DNA of 6,505 nt from Beijerinckiaceae bacterium (GTDB lineage Bacteria; Pseudomonadota; Alphaproteobacteria; Rhizobiales; Beijerinckiaceae), in assembly GCA_947456315.1 (NCBI GenBank), contig CANGRU010000101.1, forward strand, positions 1 to 6,505. The letters are read 5' to 3'. Position 1 is the first letter of the stretch; each line of letters begins with the position of its first letter. Shown here one piece after another: positions 1 to 6,079 of this stretch. Below the pieces are notes generated by a model, which was not told the DNA's origin, made no database searches, and saw only the letters and a list, made by a program, of their open reading frames with translations. Made by a program: the position numbers and the translations under genes.

Positions 1-1129
1 CTATGTCCATCGGGCGGATCGTGCGCAGATCAATGATCTCCGCTTCAATGCCTTCCTTGGCGAGTTCTTCAGCAGCCTTGATCGCGTACGTCATGCCAAT
101 CGACCACGACACCAGCGTCACATCCTTGCCCGTGCGATGCACGCGCGCCTTGCCAATCGGCACGGTGTAATCATCAAGCTGGGGCACATCGAACGTCTGA
201 CCATAGAGAATTTCATTCTCAAGGAAGATGATCGGGTTCGGATCACGAATGGCAGATTTCATCAGGCCCTTGAAATCAGCCGCTGTATAAGGGGCAACCA
301 CTTTCAAGCCCGGAATCTGCGAATACCAAGCTGCATAATCCTGAGAATGCTGAGCAGCGACGCGTGCAGCGGCACCGTTGGGTCCGCGGAACACAATCGG
401 ACAGCCCATCTGGCCGCCCGACATATAGAGCGTTTTCGCAGCAGAATTGATGATCTGGTCAATCGCCTGCATGGCAAAGTTGAACGTCATGAATTCAACA
501 ATCGGCTTCAGGCCGGTCATGGCCGCGCCAACACCGATACCAGCAAAGCCATGTTCGGTGATCGGCGTATCAATCACGCGGCGCGCACCAAATTCCTGCA
601 ACAGGCCTTGGGTGATTTTATAGGCACCTTGATATTCAGCCACTTCTTCGCCCATGATGAAGACATCTTCATCTGAACGCATTTCTTCAGCCATGGCATC
701 GCGCAAAGCTTCGCGAACCGTCATAGCCACCATTGGTGTGCCGGGCGGCACATCAGAGGCAGCTGCAATAGCTGCGACGGGAGCGGTTGGTGCATCCGAT
801 GCAGAAGCAGCAGCGACTGGCTTTTCCGAAGCCACTTCTGCAGCAGCGGGCTTGGCAGCAGCCACCGGCACTGCATCAGCACTTTCACCTTCAGCTGTAA
901 TCACAGCAATCGGCGTGTTGACGGCGACATTTTCAGTACCGTCCGCAATCAGGATAGCAGCCAGCACGCCTTCATCAACGGCTTCGACTTCCATTGTCGC
1001 CTTATCGGTTTCGATCTCGGCGAGCACATCGCCGGACTTCACCGTATCGCCGACTTTTTTAACCCATTTGGCAAGCTTGCCCTGTTCCATCGTGGGGGAC
1101 AGAGCGGGCATGAGAACATTCACAGCCAT
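1..1129 (-). CDS. pdhB: Pyruvate dehydrogenase E1 component subunit beta with N-terminal lipoyl domain (partial, C-terminus off the left edge)
   Basis: Beta subunit of the heterotetrameric E1 of the cytoplasmic pyruvate dehydrogenase complex, which with PdhA decarboxylates pyruvate using thiamine diphosphate and passes the acetyl group to lipoyl groups. The visible 376 residues begin with a lipoyl domain (about 1-80) whose ETDKAT motif places the lipoylated lysine at K43. A flexible Ala/Pro/Val-rich linker follows (about 83-130), then the transketolase-like pyrimidine-binding domain from about 135. That domain carries [24 protein letters not shown] (E202 aligns with the cofactor-activating Glu89 of the human precursor), FRGPNG and AAQHSQ (H261). 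The C-terminal transketolase domain has only begun, at [13 protein letters not shown], so I expect roughly 90 more residues off the edge. The start is ATG at 1129 with GGGAGG seven bases upstream, 13 bp after the pdhA stop, so translation is probably coupled. Family identity is secure; a lipoyl domain on E1 beta is known from several alphaproteobacteria. Confidence 0.96.
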   Translation of the reverse strand, partial: MAVNVLMPALSPTMEQGKLAKWVKKVGDTVKSGDVLAEIETDKATMEVEAVDEGVLAAILIADGTENVAVNTPIAVITAEGESADAVPVAAAKPAAAEVASEKPVAAASASDAPTAPVAAIAAASDVPPGTPMVAMTVREALRDAMAEEMRSDEDVFIMGEEVAEYQGAYKITQGLLQEFGARRVIDTPITEHGFAGIGVGAAMTGLKPIVEFMTFNFAMQAIDQIINSAAKTLYMSGGQMGCPIVFRGPNGAAARVAAQHSQDYAAWYSQIPGLKVVAPYTAADFKGLMKSAIRDPNPIIFLENEILYGQTFDVPQLDDYTVPIGKARVHRTGKDVTLVSWSIGMTYAIKAAEELAKEGIEAEIIDLRTIRPMDI

Positions 1130-1142
1130 GGTCGATCCTCCC

Positions 1143-2156
1143 TTAAACCAAAATATCCGTCCACAATTCGGACGGATCCGGCTCAGGATCGTTGGTCGCG
1201 AATTCGGCAGCCTCGGCCACAATCGCACGCACTTTTGCATCGATTGCCTTTAATTCATCTTCAGTCGCGAACTTTTCCCGCAACAGACGCGCACGCACCT
1301 GCTCAATCGGGTCGTGCTCTTCGCGCATTTTCTGCACTTCTTCCTTCGAGCGATATTTCGCCGGATCGGACATGGAATGTCCACGATAGCGATAGGTCTG
1401 CATTTCGAGAATGTAGGGCCCTTTGCCTTCGCGGCACCACGTCAAGGCTTTCAAGCCAGCCTCGCGCACAGCGCGCACATCCATACCGTCAACCTGTTCA
1501 CCTGGAATGTTGAACGACAGACCACGCTTGGAGAAATCCGACTGCGCGGACGCGCGCGAGACGGAGGTGCCCATGGCGTAGCGATTGTTTTCGATGATAT
1601 AGACAGCCGGCAGCTTCCAGAGCTCCGCCATGTTGAAGCTCTCATAGACTTGGCCCTGATTGGCAGCGCCATCGCCGAAATAGATCATCGAGGCATTGCC
1701 ATTGCCGCGGTAATGGTTGGCGAAAGCCAGACCTGTGCCCAGCGACACCTGCGCACCCACGATGCCGTGCCCGCCGTAAAAATGCTTCTCTTTCGAGAAC
1801 ATGTGCATCGAGCCGCCCTTGCCTTTCGACAAGCCGCCACGACGACCGGTGAGCTCAGCCATGACGCCCTTGGGGTCCATGCCGCACACGAGCATATGGC
1901 CGTGATCACGATAGCCGGTGATGATCTGATCACCTTCGATTGAGGCCATCTGCATGCCCACCACAACGGCCTCCTGGCCGATATAGAGGTGGCAGAACCC
2001 GCCGATGAGGCCCATGCCATACATCTGGCCGGCCTTTTCCTCGAAACGCCGGATGAGCAGCATTTCGCGATAGGCATGGAGTTCTTGTTCACGTGTGAAA
2101 ACAGCAGGTCCCGCAGTTTTTTGCGATTTGGACCGAGACGAGGCAGACGATGCCAT
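1143..2156 (-). CDS. pdhA: Pyruvate dehydrogenase E1 component subunit alpha
   Basis: Alpha subunit of E1, carrying most of the thiamine diphosphate and magnesium contacts; works with PdhB encoded immediately downstream. The 337-residue length fits the alphaproteobacterial type. Numbering from the ATG at 2156, the ThDP motif runs from GDG at 161-163 to NN at 190-191 ([15 protein letters not shown] ... IIENN). Other conserved blocks are [26 protein letters not shown], the HGIVGAQ active-site segment near 130-136, and the [11 protein letters not shown] loop near 255-265. The open frame reaches a TTG at 2174, but AGGGAG lies five bases before the ATG at 2156 and inside the longer version, so I chose the ATG. 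The N-terminal 20 residues are Ser/Lys-rich and likely disordered. It is the first gene of the pdhA-pdhB operon; its promoter must lie in the AT-rich stretch up to about 2440. Confidence 0.97.
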   Translation of the reverse strand: MASSASSRSKSQKTAGPAVFTREQELHAYREMLLIRRFEEKAGQMYGMGLIGGFCHLYIGQEAVVVGMQMASIEGDQIITGYRDHGHMLVCGMDPKGVMAELTGRRGGLSKGKGGSMHMFSKEKHFYGGHGIVGAQVSLGTGLAFANHYRGNGNASMIYFGDGAANQGQVYESFNMAELWKLPAVYIIENNRYAMGTSVSRASAQSDFSKRGLSFNIPGEQVDGMDVRAVREAGLKALTWCREGKGPYILEMQTYRYRGHSMSDPAKYRSKEEVQKMREEHDPIEQVRARLLREKFATEDELKAIDAKVRAIVAEAAEFATNDPEPDPSELWTDILV

Positions 2157-2273
2157 GGGGGCTCCCTGAACCAATAAAGCGGACGCGCAAATGTCTCGCT
2201 ACCGCTACAGAGTAAAACAGGCACGCTCAGAATGCGAGTGGTAGATTTGATAATTCGGATAGAGAGATAATCC

Positions 2274-2315
2274 AACAATTTCAGTAATATATGACAACTT
2301 AACTGAATTATTGTT
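2274..2315. promoter_or_regulatory. Imperfect inverted repeat in the AT-rich region upstream of pdhA
   Basis: The left arm AACAATTTCAGT (2274-2285) and right arm ACTGAATTATTGTT (2302-2315) pair over a perfect TTCAGT/ACTGAA core and resume pairing at AAC/GTT, around a 16-base spacer. The sequence around it is markedly more AT-rich than the flanking genes, as expected of a promoter. On the minus strand a weak promoter match overlaps the left arm: TTGTTG (2278-2273), 17 bases, AATTAT (2255-2250). That would give a leader of roughly 85 bases to the pdhA ATG. A site here could serve a regulator of pyruvate dehydrogenase such as a GntR-family (PdhR-like) protein, but no known operator is matched, so this is inference. 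Confidence 0.3.
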
Positions 2316-2401
2316 ATGCACAAATATAAACCGGATTTGAGTTAATAGAAGAAATGGCAACCTTAGACGAAAGATTGAGAGCGATGCGAGGAGACATCCA
2401 C

Positions 2402-2416
2402 CCCGCGCGACGCGGG
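2402..2416 (-). terminator. GC-rich hairpin after the ftsB-like gene, possible terminator
   Basis: CCCGCG (2402-2407) and CGCGGG (2411-2416) form a perfect six-pair stem with a three-base loop, 25 bases past the stop codon of the minus-strand division gene. Position and stability suit a transcription terminator separating that gene from pdhA. There is no following U-run on either strand, so it could instead be a processing or stability hairpin. Confidence 0.3.
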
Positions 2417-2441
2417 CTAGGCCATTGAAAACAAGTCAGTT

Positions 2442-2753
2442 TCACCGCGCGAACAGAACCAGCTCGTCTTTATGCACCCGTCCGAGTGTGACGCGCGCCT
2501 GCTCTTCCAACAGATCACGCTCGATCGAATCCGCAGACATCATGCGGACACGACGCTCCCAACCTGAACGCTCATCTTGAATGGCTGAAAGACGCCCAGA
2601 GAGATCCTCGATCTTCATCCGGTATTCTTCCTTGGCCTTGAGACCGCGCGTGCCATTATAGGCATGCCAAACGAAATAGGACGCAGCCGATCCCGACACG
2701 GCATAGAGCACGAGCGGGATGAGGATGGCGCGAATGCGGCGACGTTTGACCAT
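2442..2753 (-). CDS. ftsB: FtsB/DivIC-family septum formation initiator
   Basis: Small bitopic cell-division protein. In the family, FtsB joins FtsL and FtsQ in a divisome subcomplex that controls septal peptidoglycan synthesis. The 103-residue product has a basic cytoplasmic start (MVKRRRIR), one membrane segment at about 9-29, the short NGTRGL stretch typical of the family just outside it, a charged heptad-like region at about 38-70 fit for a coiled coil, and the characteristic end LLEEQARVTLG followed by HKDELVLF. The start is ATG at 2753; its upstream region has only a poor AGGG about 14 bases away, so initiation may be weak. Genes of this family often sit beside pdhA (and eno) in alphaproteobacteria, which supports the call, although eno is not seen here. 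It is divergent from ispDF. DivIC-like would be an equally valid name. Confidence 0.87.
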   Translation of the reverse strand: MVKRRRIRAILIPLVLYAVSGSAASYFVWHAYNGTRGLKAKEEYRMKIEDLSGRLSAIQDERSGWERRVRMMSADSIERDLLEEQARVTLGRVHKDELVLFAR

Positions 2754-2781
2754 AAACGCAAAATGCCCTGACCAGAGTGAA

Positions 2782-2799
2782 TCTGACGTTAACGCCAGA
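2782..2799. promoter_or_regulatory. 18-bp near-perfect palindrome in the ftsB-ispDF divergent promoter region
   Basis: TCTGACGTTAACGCCAGA pairs with itself at eight of nine positions around the centre CGTTAACG. It lies 28 bp before the ftsB-like start and 67 bp before the ispDF start. A second copy of the left half, ATCTGACG, occurs at 2804-2811, and a TTGACC suitable as a -35 element for ispDF is at 2814-2819, although no good -10 follows at the normal distance. The arrangement suits an operator for a dimeric regulator acting on one or both divergent genes; the regulator is not identifiable. Confidence 0.35.
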
Positions 2800-2851
2800 C
2801 CACATCTGACGAATTGACCCGATCTGGAAATCGAGCCACACAGGATGCATC

Positions 2852-2869
2852 AGGAGATATGACAGCTTG
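2852..2869 (+). promoter_or_regulatory. Ribosome binding site deciding the TTG start of ispDF
   Basis: AGGAG at 2852-2856 is followed ten bases later by TTG at 2867, in frame with the IspD domain. An ATG at 2859 is only two bases from the AGGAG and opens an 11-codon out-of-frame ORF, so it is unlikely to be the start. The next in-frame option, GTG at 2900, would remove most residues before the nucleotide-binding strand. Confidence 0.55.
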
Positions 2870-4078
2870 GCCTCACAGACCCCGCCCCCTTTAACCGATG
2901 TGGCCATTGTGCTGGTTGCAGCAGGACGCGGTTTGCGCGCGGGCGGGCCTGTGCCCAAGCAATATGCTTTGCTGGCTGGCCGCACGCTTCTGGCTCATAC
3001 GATTGAGGCCTTGGCTGTATTGGGAGCCCCCATCCAGCCCGTTATCGGCTCTGGTGATGCTGCGCTATTTGACGCTGTACTCGCGACCCTGCCTGCCTCA
3101 AGTCGTGCGCTCTGTCGCCCGGCGGTCGTTGGCGGTGATACGCGGCAGGCATCCGTCTTGGCCGGGCTTGAAGCACTCCAACCGACCAAGCCTCATATCG
3201 TCCTGATCCACGATGGAGCCCGTTGCCATCCCAGCGCCGGATTGCTGACCCGCGCAGTCGAGGCTGCACGCCTATATGGGGCTGCCATTCCGGGGCTGGC
3301 AGTCAGCGATACGATCAAGCAGATCGATGCGCAGGACTTGGTGATACAGACACCGGAACGCGCTACTTTGCGCGCTGTCCAAACACCGCAGAGCTTCGCC
3401 TATTCTCTGATCTTAGCCGCGCATCAACGTGCTATACAAAAGAAAATAGACAATCTCACCGATGACGGCGCTGTCGCCGAATGGGCAGGCCATCAGGTTC
3501 ATGTCTTTCCGGGTGAGGCCACCAATCTCAAAGTCACCGAGGCGAGCGATTTCGCTGTTATGGAGCGCCTGATGTCCGCTGACCTGTCTGATATCCGCGT
3601 AGGCCAAGGCTATGACGTGCATGCCTTTGGATCCGGCGATCATGTCTGGCTGGGTGGGGTCAAAATCCCGCACACGCATGCACTGATTGGCCACTCGGAT
3701 GCCGACGTGCTTTTGCATGCCCTCACTGACGCCATTCTCGGGGCTTTGGCCGATGGCGACATTGGTTCGCATTTCCCGCCATCCGACCCGAAGTGGAAAG
3801 ACGCCGCTTCGGACCAGTTCTTGCGCCATGATGTGGAACTGGTTCGCAACCGCGGCGGTATCATTGCCCATCTGGACGGGACGCTGATTTGCGAGGCCCC
3901 GAAAGTCGGCCCGCATCGCGACACCATCCGTGCCAATATTGCGAAAATCTGCGCCCTGCCCCTTGATCGTGTAGCCATAAAAGCTACGACGTCAGAGGGA
4001 CTTGGCTTCACTGGTCGACGTGAAGGTTTAGCTGCTATGGCGCTCGCCACCATCCGCTTGCCATACTCTGCGTCATGA
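2867..4078 (+). CDS. ispDF: Bifunctional IspD/IspF enzyme of the MEP isoprenoid pathway
   Basis: Cytoplasmic fusion enzyme of 403 residues. The N-terminal IspD domain (about 10-238) transfers CMP from CTP to 2-C-methyl-D-erythritol 4-phosphate. The C-terminal IspF domain (about 243-400) cyclises the IspE product to the 2,4-cyclodiphosphate, releasing CMP. IspD features are the glycine-rich VAAGRG loop with PKQY (K31), [17 protein letters not shown] (D116, R119), VQTPQ and TNLKVTE (K222). IspF features are GYDVHAF (zinc ligands D250 and H252), [15 protein letters not shown] (H284, aligned with the third zinc ligand H42 of E. coli), [12 protein letters not shown] and [13 protein letters not shown]. 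The cysteine after IHDGAR replaces the usual proline, a mild variation. Such fusions are common in alphaproteobacteria. The intervening enzyme IspE is not in the window. The start is a TTG; the stop overlaps the next gene by ATGA. Confidence 0.96.
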   Translation: MASQTPPPLTDVAIVLVAAGRGLRAGGPVPKQYALLAGRTLLAHTIEALAVLGAPIQPVIGSGDAALFDAVLATLPASSRALCRPAVVGGDTRQASVLAGLEALQPTKPHIVLIHDGARCHPSAGLLTRAVEAARLYGAAIPGLAVSDTIKQIDAQDLVIQTPERATLRAVQTPQSFAYSLILAAHQRAIQKKIDNLTDDGAVAEWAGHQVHVFPGEATNLKVTEASDFAVMERLMSADLSDIRVGQGYDVHAFGSGDHVWLGGVKIPHTHALIGHSDADVLLHALTDAILGALADGDIGSHFPPSDPKWKDAASDQFLRHDVELVRNRGGIIAHLDGTLICEAPKVGPHRDTIRANIAKICALPLDRVAIKATTSEGLGFTGRREGLAAMALATIRLPYSAS

Positions 4079-4578
4079 CATCCCTCACCGAGCAAGACCT
4101 CATTGCCCGCGCCTCAGCACTCATAGCGCTGTGCTCTGATAAGGGGCTCAAAATTGCCACGGCTGAATCCTGCACGGGCGGACTTGTGGCAGCTCTGCTG
4201 ACAGAGGTTCCCGGCTCTTCCGCCGTCGTCGACCGTGGTTTTGTGACCTACTCCAACGAGGCCAAAGCCGACATGCTCGGCGTGCCTATGACCCTGATCG
4301 AAGCCCAGGGTGCCGTCAGCGCTGAGGTTGCCGGCGCCATGGCGCAGGGAGCCTTGCGCAACTCGAAAGCAGATATAGCCGTCGCCATCACCGGCATTGC
4401 TGGCCCCGGAGGCGGCAGCATCGAAAAGCCGGTTGGTCTCGTCCATTTTGCGACCGCGCACACCGGACACGCACCACGACATTTCGAACAGCGCTTTCAC
4501 GACAAAGGCCGCTCCAGCATTCGCCAAGCGGCCCTTGATTTTGCCCTAAAGCTACTTGAAGAAGAAGCTATAAAGTAA
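4075..4578 (+). CDS. pncC: Nicotinamide-nucleotide amidase, stand-alone CinA C-terminal domain (PncC)
   Basis: Soluble amidase that hydrolyses nicotinamide mononucleotide to nicotinate mononucleotide and ammonia, returning NMN (for example from NAD-dependent DNA ligase) to NAD synthesis. The 167-residue length is that of the single domain; there is no N-terminal MoaB-like CinA domain. Diagnostic blocks are [16 protein letters not shown] (SCTGG at 32-36), [14 protein letters not shown] with MLGVP (54-71), [25 protein letters not shown] (105-114) followed by KPVGLVHFA, and a C-terminal helix with RQAAL. The ATG overlaps the ispDF stop codon as ATGA, so the two are co-transcribed and probably translationally coupled. 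No pathway link between isoprenoid and pyridine nucleotide steps is evident; the pairing is probably positional. Older annotation would name it a competence/damage-inducible CinA protein. Confidence 0.94.
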   Translation: MTSLTEQDLIARASALIALCSDKGLKIATAESCTGGLVAALLTEVPGSSAVVDRGFVTYSNEAKADMLGVPMTLIEAQGAVSAEVAGAMAQGALRNSKADIAVAITGIAGPGGGSIEKPVGLVHFATAHTGHAPRHFEQRFHDKGRSSIRQAALDFALKLLEEEAIK

Positions 4579-4584
4579 TGTTAT

Positions 4585-5496
4585 TTATATGAAACGATTG
4601 CTCATCTTACCCAGATGCTCGATCTCAATGGTGACCACATCACCCTTTTTGAGATATTCACCCCGACCATTGCCAACGCCTGCAGGCGTTCCGGTCAGGA
4701 TGATATCACCCGGATATAGCGTCATGCGGCTCGACAGATCAGCGATCTGCTCTTTGATGTCGAAGATCATATAGCCGGTGTTGGAATCCTGTTTCACGAC
4801 CCCGTTCACATCCAGACGCATTTTCAGATTGTGCGGGTCCGGCACATCGCGCGCCAATGTGATCCAAGGGCCGAGCGGGCAAGCGCCATCAAAACTTTTA
4901 TGAGAAATCCAGTCATTCCGGAAAATGGAATTGTCCGGAACGCCATCACGGCGCGACAGATCACGCGCCGACAAATCATTGGCGATCAGATAGCCGGCCA
5001 CATAATCCAGCGCTTGCGCTTCACTGGCATTGCGGCAGGTGCGCCCGATGACAACGCCGAGCTCCGCCTCCCAATCCAGTTTCTTGACATGGGTCGGGAA
5101 AGGAATGTCGGCATTCGGGCCGATGGCCGAGCGGGATGATTTCAGAAAATGCCAAGAGCGCTGGCCCAGATCATGGGGATCTTTGGGCGGCTCACGACCG
5201 GCAGCCTTGGCCATTTCAGCCGCATGATCGGCGTAATTCGAGCCGGCACAATAGAGGACCGGTGGGAGCGGAATGGGTGACAGGAGCGTCACGGTATCGA
5301 CCGCAACACCTTTGGGGTTAGTGGCGGCCAGCTTGTCCAAACGTGCCAGATTGGCGTCCAAATTTTCCAATATGGCGAGGACATTGGCATCTGCTTCTTG
5401 GCCGGTGGCCTTGGCAATATCAATAGCCTGACCCTTCATGATGAGCGCGGCGCGCGGCCCTGCTGGTGTCGCAATCGAAGCAATGCTGAACGTCAA
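4585..5496 (-). CDS. Fumarylacetoacetate hydrolase family protein
   Basis: Metal-dependent enzyme of the FAH superfamily, whose members hydrolyse, decarboxylate or isomerise beta-diketo acids (fumarylpyruvate hydrolase, acylpyruvase/oxaloacetate decarboxylase FAHD1, HpcE-type isomerase). The 303-residue protein has an N-terminal cap of about 75 residues, then the catalytic fold: LYCAGSNYADHAAE (81-94), FLKSSRSAIGP, LDWEAELGVVIG with probable metal ligands E143 and E145, IANDLSARD (D174), a lysine-containing SHKSFDGACPLGP segment (K200), and LYPGDIILTGTPAGVG (260-275). The start is TTG at 5496 with GGGAGG five bases upstream; the ATG nearer the GGAGG reads ATG AAT TGA and is not usable. The gene stands alone and converges on pncC with 6 bp between stops. 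No aromatic-degradation neighbours are present, so substrate and gene name stay open. Confidence 0.92.
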   Translation of the reverse strand: MTFSIASIATPAGPRAALIMKGQAIDIAKATGQEADANVLAILENLDANLARLDKLAATNPKGVAVDTVTLLSPIPLPPVLYCAGSNYADHAAEMAKAAGREPPKDPHDLGQRSWHFLKSSRSAIGPNADIPFPTHVKKLDWEAELGVVIGRTCRNASEAQALDYVAGYLIANDLSARDLSRRDGVPDNSIFRNDWISHKSFDGACPLGPWITLARDVPDPHNLKMRLDVNGVVKQDSNTGYMIFDIKEQIADLSSRMTLYPGDIILTGTPAGVGNGRGEYLKKGDVVTIEIEHLGKMSNRFI

Positions 5497-5500
5497 TTCA

Positions 5501-5507
5501 TCCTCCC
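5501..5507 (-). promoter_or_regulatory. Strong Shine-Dalgarno deciding the TTG start of the FAH-family gene
   Basis: Read on the minus strand, GGGAGGA ends five to six bases before TTG at 5496. The overlapping ATG terminates after one more codon (ATG AAT TGA), and its TGA overlaps the TTG. The next in-frame methionine, M20, lies inside the cap domain and would remove conserved-looking N-terminal residues. Confidence 0.6.
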
Positions 5508-5615
5508 AATGCCGGGTGAGCCTTTGGCCCCCAGTTCTTTTGACGTGAAAACTTAGCAGACTTAGCTTTCAGAGCGCCAGAAAAAGCGAAACATGAAACG
5601 ACTGGGTTGCTGATT

Positions 5616-5752
5616 TGGCCTTAAATCTACAAACTCTTCACTTGGCGTCAAAGCTCTGACATGAATTAACTTATTTGAAAACAGATACTTAAATGAAAAA
5701 TCCAGATGGCCTTAAAATTGCTGAGTTGTGCCCAACCGTCACTCTCTGACAT
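5616..5752 (+). repeat. Degenerate direct duplication (two copies, 91-bp offset) before the 77-residue gene
   Basis: The noncoding stretch 5497-5764 is AT-rich and contains no supportable gene. Within it, three blocks recur in register. TGGCCTTAAA is at 5616-5625 and 5707-5716. CGTCA is at 5646-5650 and 5737-5741. CTCTGACAT is at 5654-5662 and 5744-5752 (one base deleted in copy two). The bases between blocks are not conserved. In both copies the last two blocks make a GTCA ... TGAC inverted repeat with a spacer of six (copy one) or five (copy two) bases. This could be an old duplication under selection at two binding sites or simply a decayed duplication. The second copy ends 12 bp before the ATG at 5765. 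Confidence 0.45.
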
Positions 5753-5764
5753 CAGGCCGACACC

Positions 5765-5998
5765 ATGGATCGTATCAAGCAACTGCTCTTTGGCGCGATG
5801 GAATCCATCGAGATTCATAGCGTATCTCACCAAAACGGCGATCTTGTCCGAGAAGGGATCGTAACTTCGATGAATTTGGTCGGAAAAACCGTTCCTGTGA
5901 GTGTCAAGCCGGCGTGCTTAAACATTGAATTCATTATGGTTCGTTACGGTCGCGGTATATTCCGTGCTGCACATGCCGATGTGATGGTTCTCAACTAA
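5765..5998 (+). CDS. Small protein of unknown function (77 residues)
   Basis: I do not recognise this protein. It starts at ATG 5765 after a weak AGG eight bases upstream and ends at TAA. The sequence has an amphipathic start (MDRIKQLLFGAMESIEI), then a mainly beta-like stretch alternating hydrophobic and polar residues (GIVTSMNLVGKTVPVSVKP at about 31-49; FIMVRYGRGIF at about 56-66), and ends ADVMVLN. No signal peptide, clear membrane span, metal-binding motif or enzyme signature is visible; there is a single cysteine (C51). The alternating pattern would suit a small all-beta domain, for example a decayed or compact PilZ-like barrel, but the PilZ arginine motif is missing, so that is not a call. 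The open frame, ATG and lack of competing frames make it a probable gene; it lies 81 bp before the next gene on the same strand and may share its transcript. Confidence 0.6.
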   Translation: MDRIKQLLFGAMESIEIHSVSHQNGDLVREGIVTSMNLVGKTVPVSVKPACLNIEFIMVRYGRGIFRAAHADVMVLN

Positions 5999-6017
5999 AA
6001 CGAATCACGTTCTTGTC

Positions 6018-6074
6018 AGCTCCAAAAACCGCATGTAGGTTGCCGCTCCGTCGGACATCTTTCCGGCAGGAGCT
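6018..6074 (+). promoter_or_regulatory. Possible Shine-Dalgarno-sequestering structure before the gene at 6080
   Basis: AGCTCC (6018-6023) can pair with GGAGCT (6069-6074), and TGCCG (6041-6045) with CGGCA (6064-6068). The right arms are contiguous, so eleven consecutive bases including the whole AGGAG (6068-6072) would be paired, with 6024-6040 bulged. A second GCTCC at 6045-6049 could compete for the same GGAGC. This resembles a translational control leader, but short GC-rich pairings arise readily by chance. Confidence 0.25.
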
Positions 6075-6079
6075 AACTG

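Noticed and set aside
137..676. A 179-residue plus-strand open frame
   Set aside because: It is entirely antisense to the conserved catalytic domain of PdhB, which has unambiguous motifs.
654..1253. A 199-residue plus-strand open frame rich in Ala/Ser/Thr
   Set aside because: It lies antisense to the pdhB lipoyl domain and linker; its composition mirrors the Ala/Pro linker on the other strand and it has no family features.
2157..2174. Upstream TTG start of pdhA, adding six residues
   Set aside because: The AGGGAG ribosome binding site for the ATG at 2156 lies inside this extension, and the TTG has no comparable site.
2354..2428. A 24-residue plus-strand ORF (MATLDERLRAM onward)
   Set aside because: It has only a weak GAAGAA upstream and contains the GC hairpin at 2402-2416; too short to separate from chance without conservation data.
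4550..4569. Hairpin AGCT-CTT/AAG-AGCT as a terminator at the convergent junction
   Set aside because: It has seven mostly weak pairs with a mismatch and no proper U-run on either strand, and lies inside the pncC coding sequence.
5540..5568. Plus-strand promoter TTGACG-N17-TAGCTT
   Set aside because: The -10 matches only three of six consensus bases and the site is about 200 bp from the next plus-strand gene.
5765..5998. PilZ domain call for the 77-residue protein
   Set aside because: The arginine-rich RxxxR motif and the D/NxSxxG motif needed for cyclic di-GMP binding are absent.
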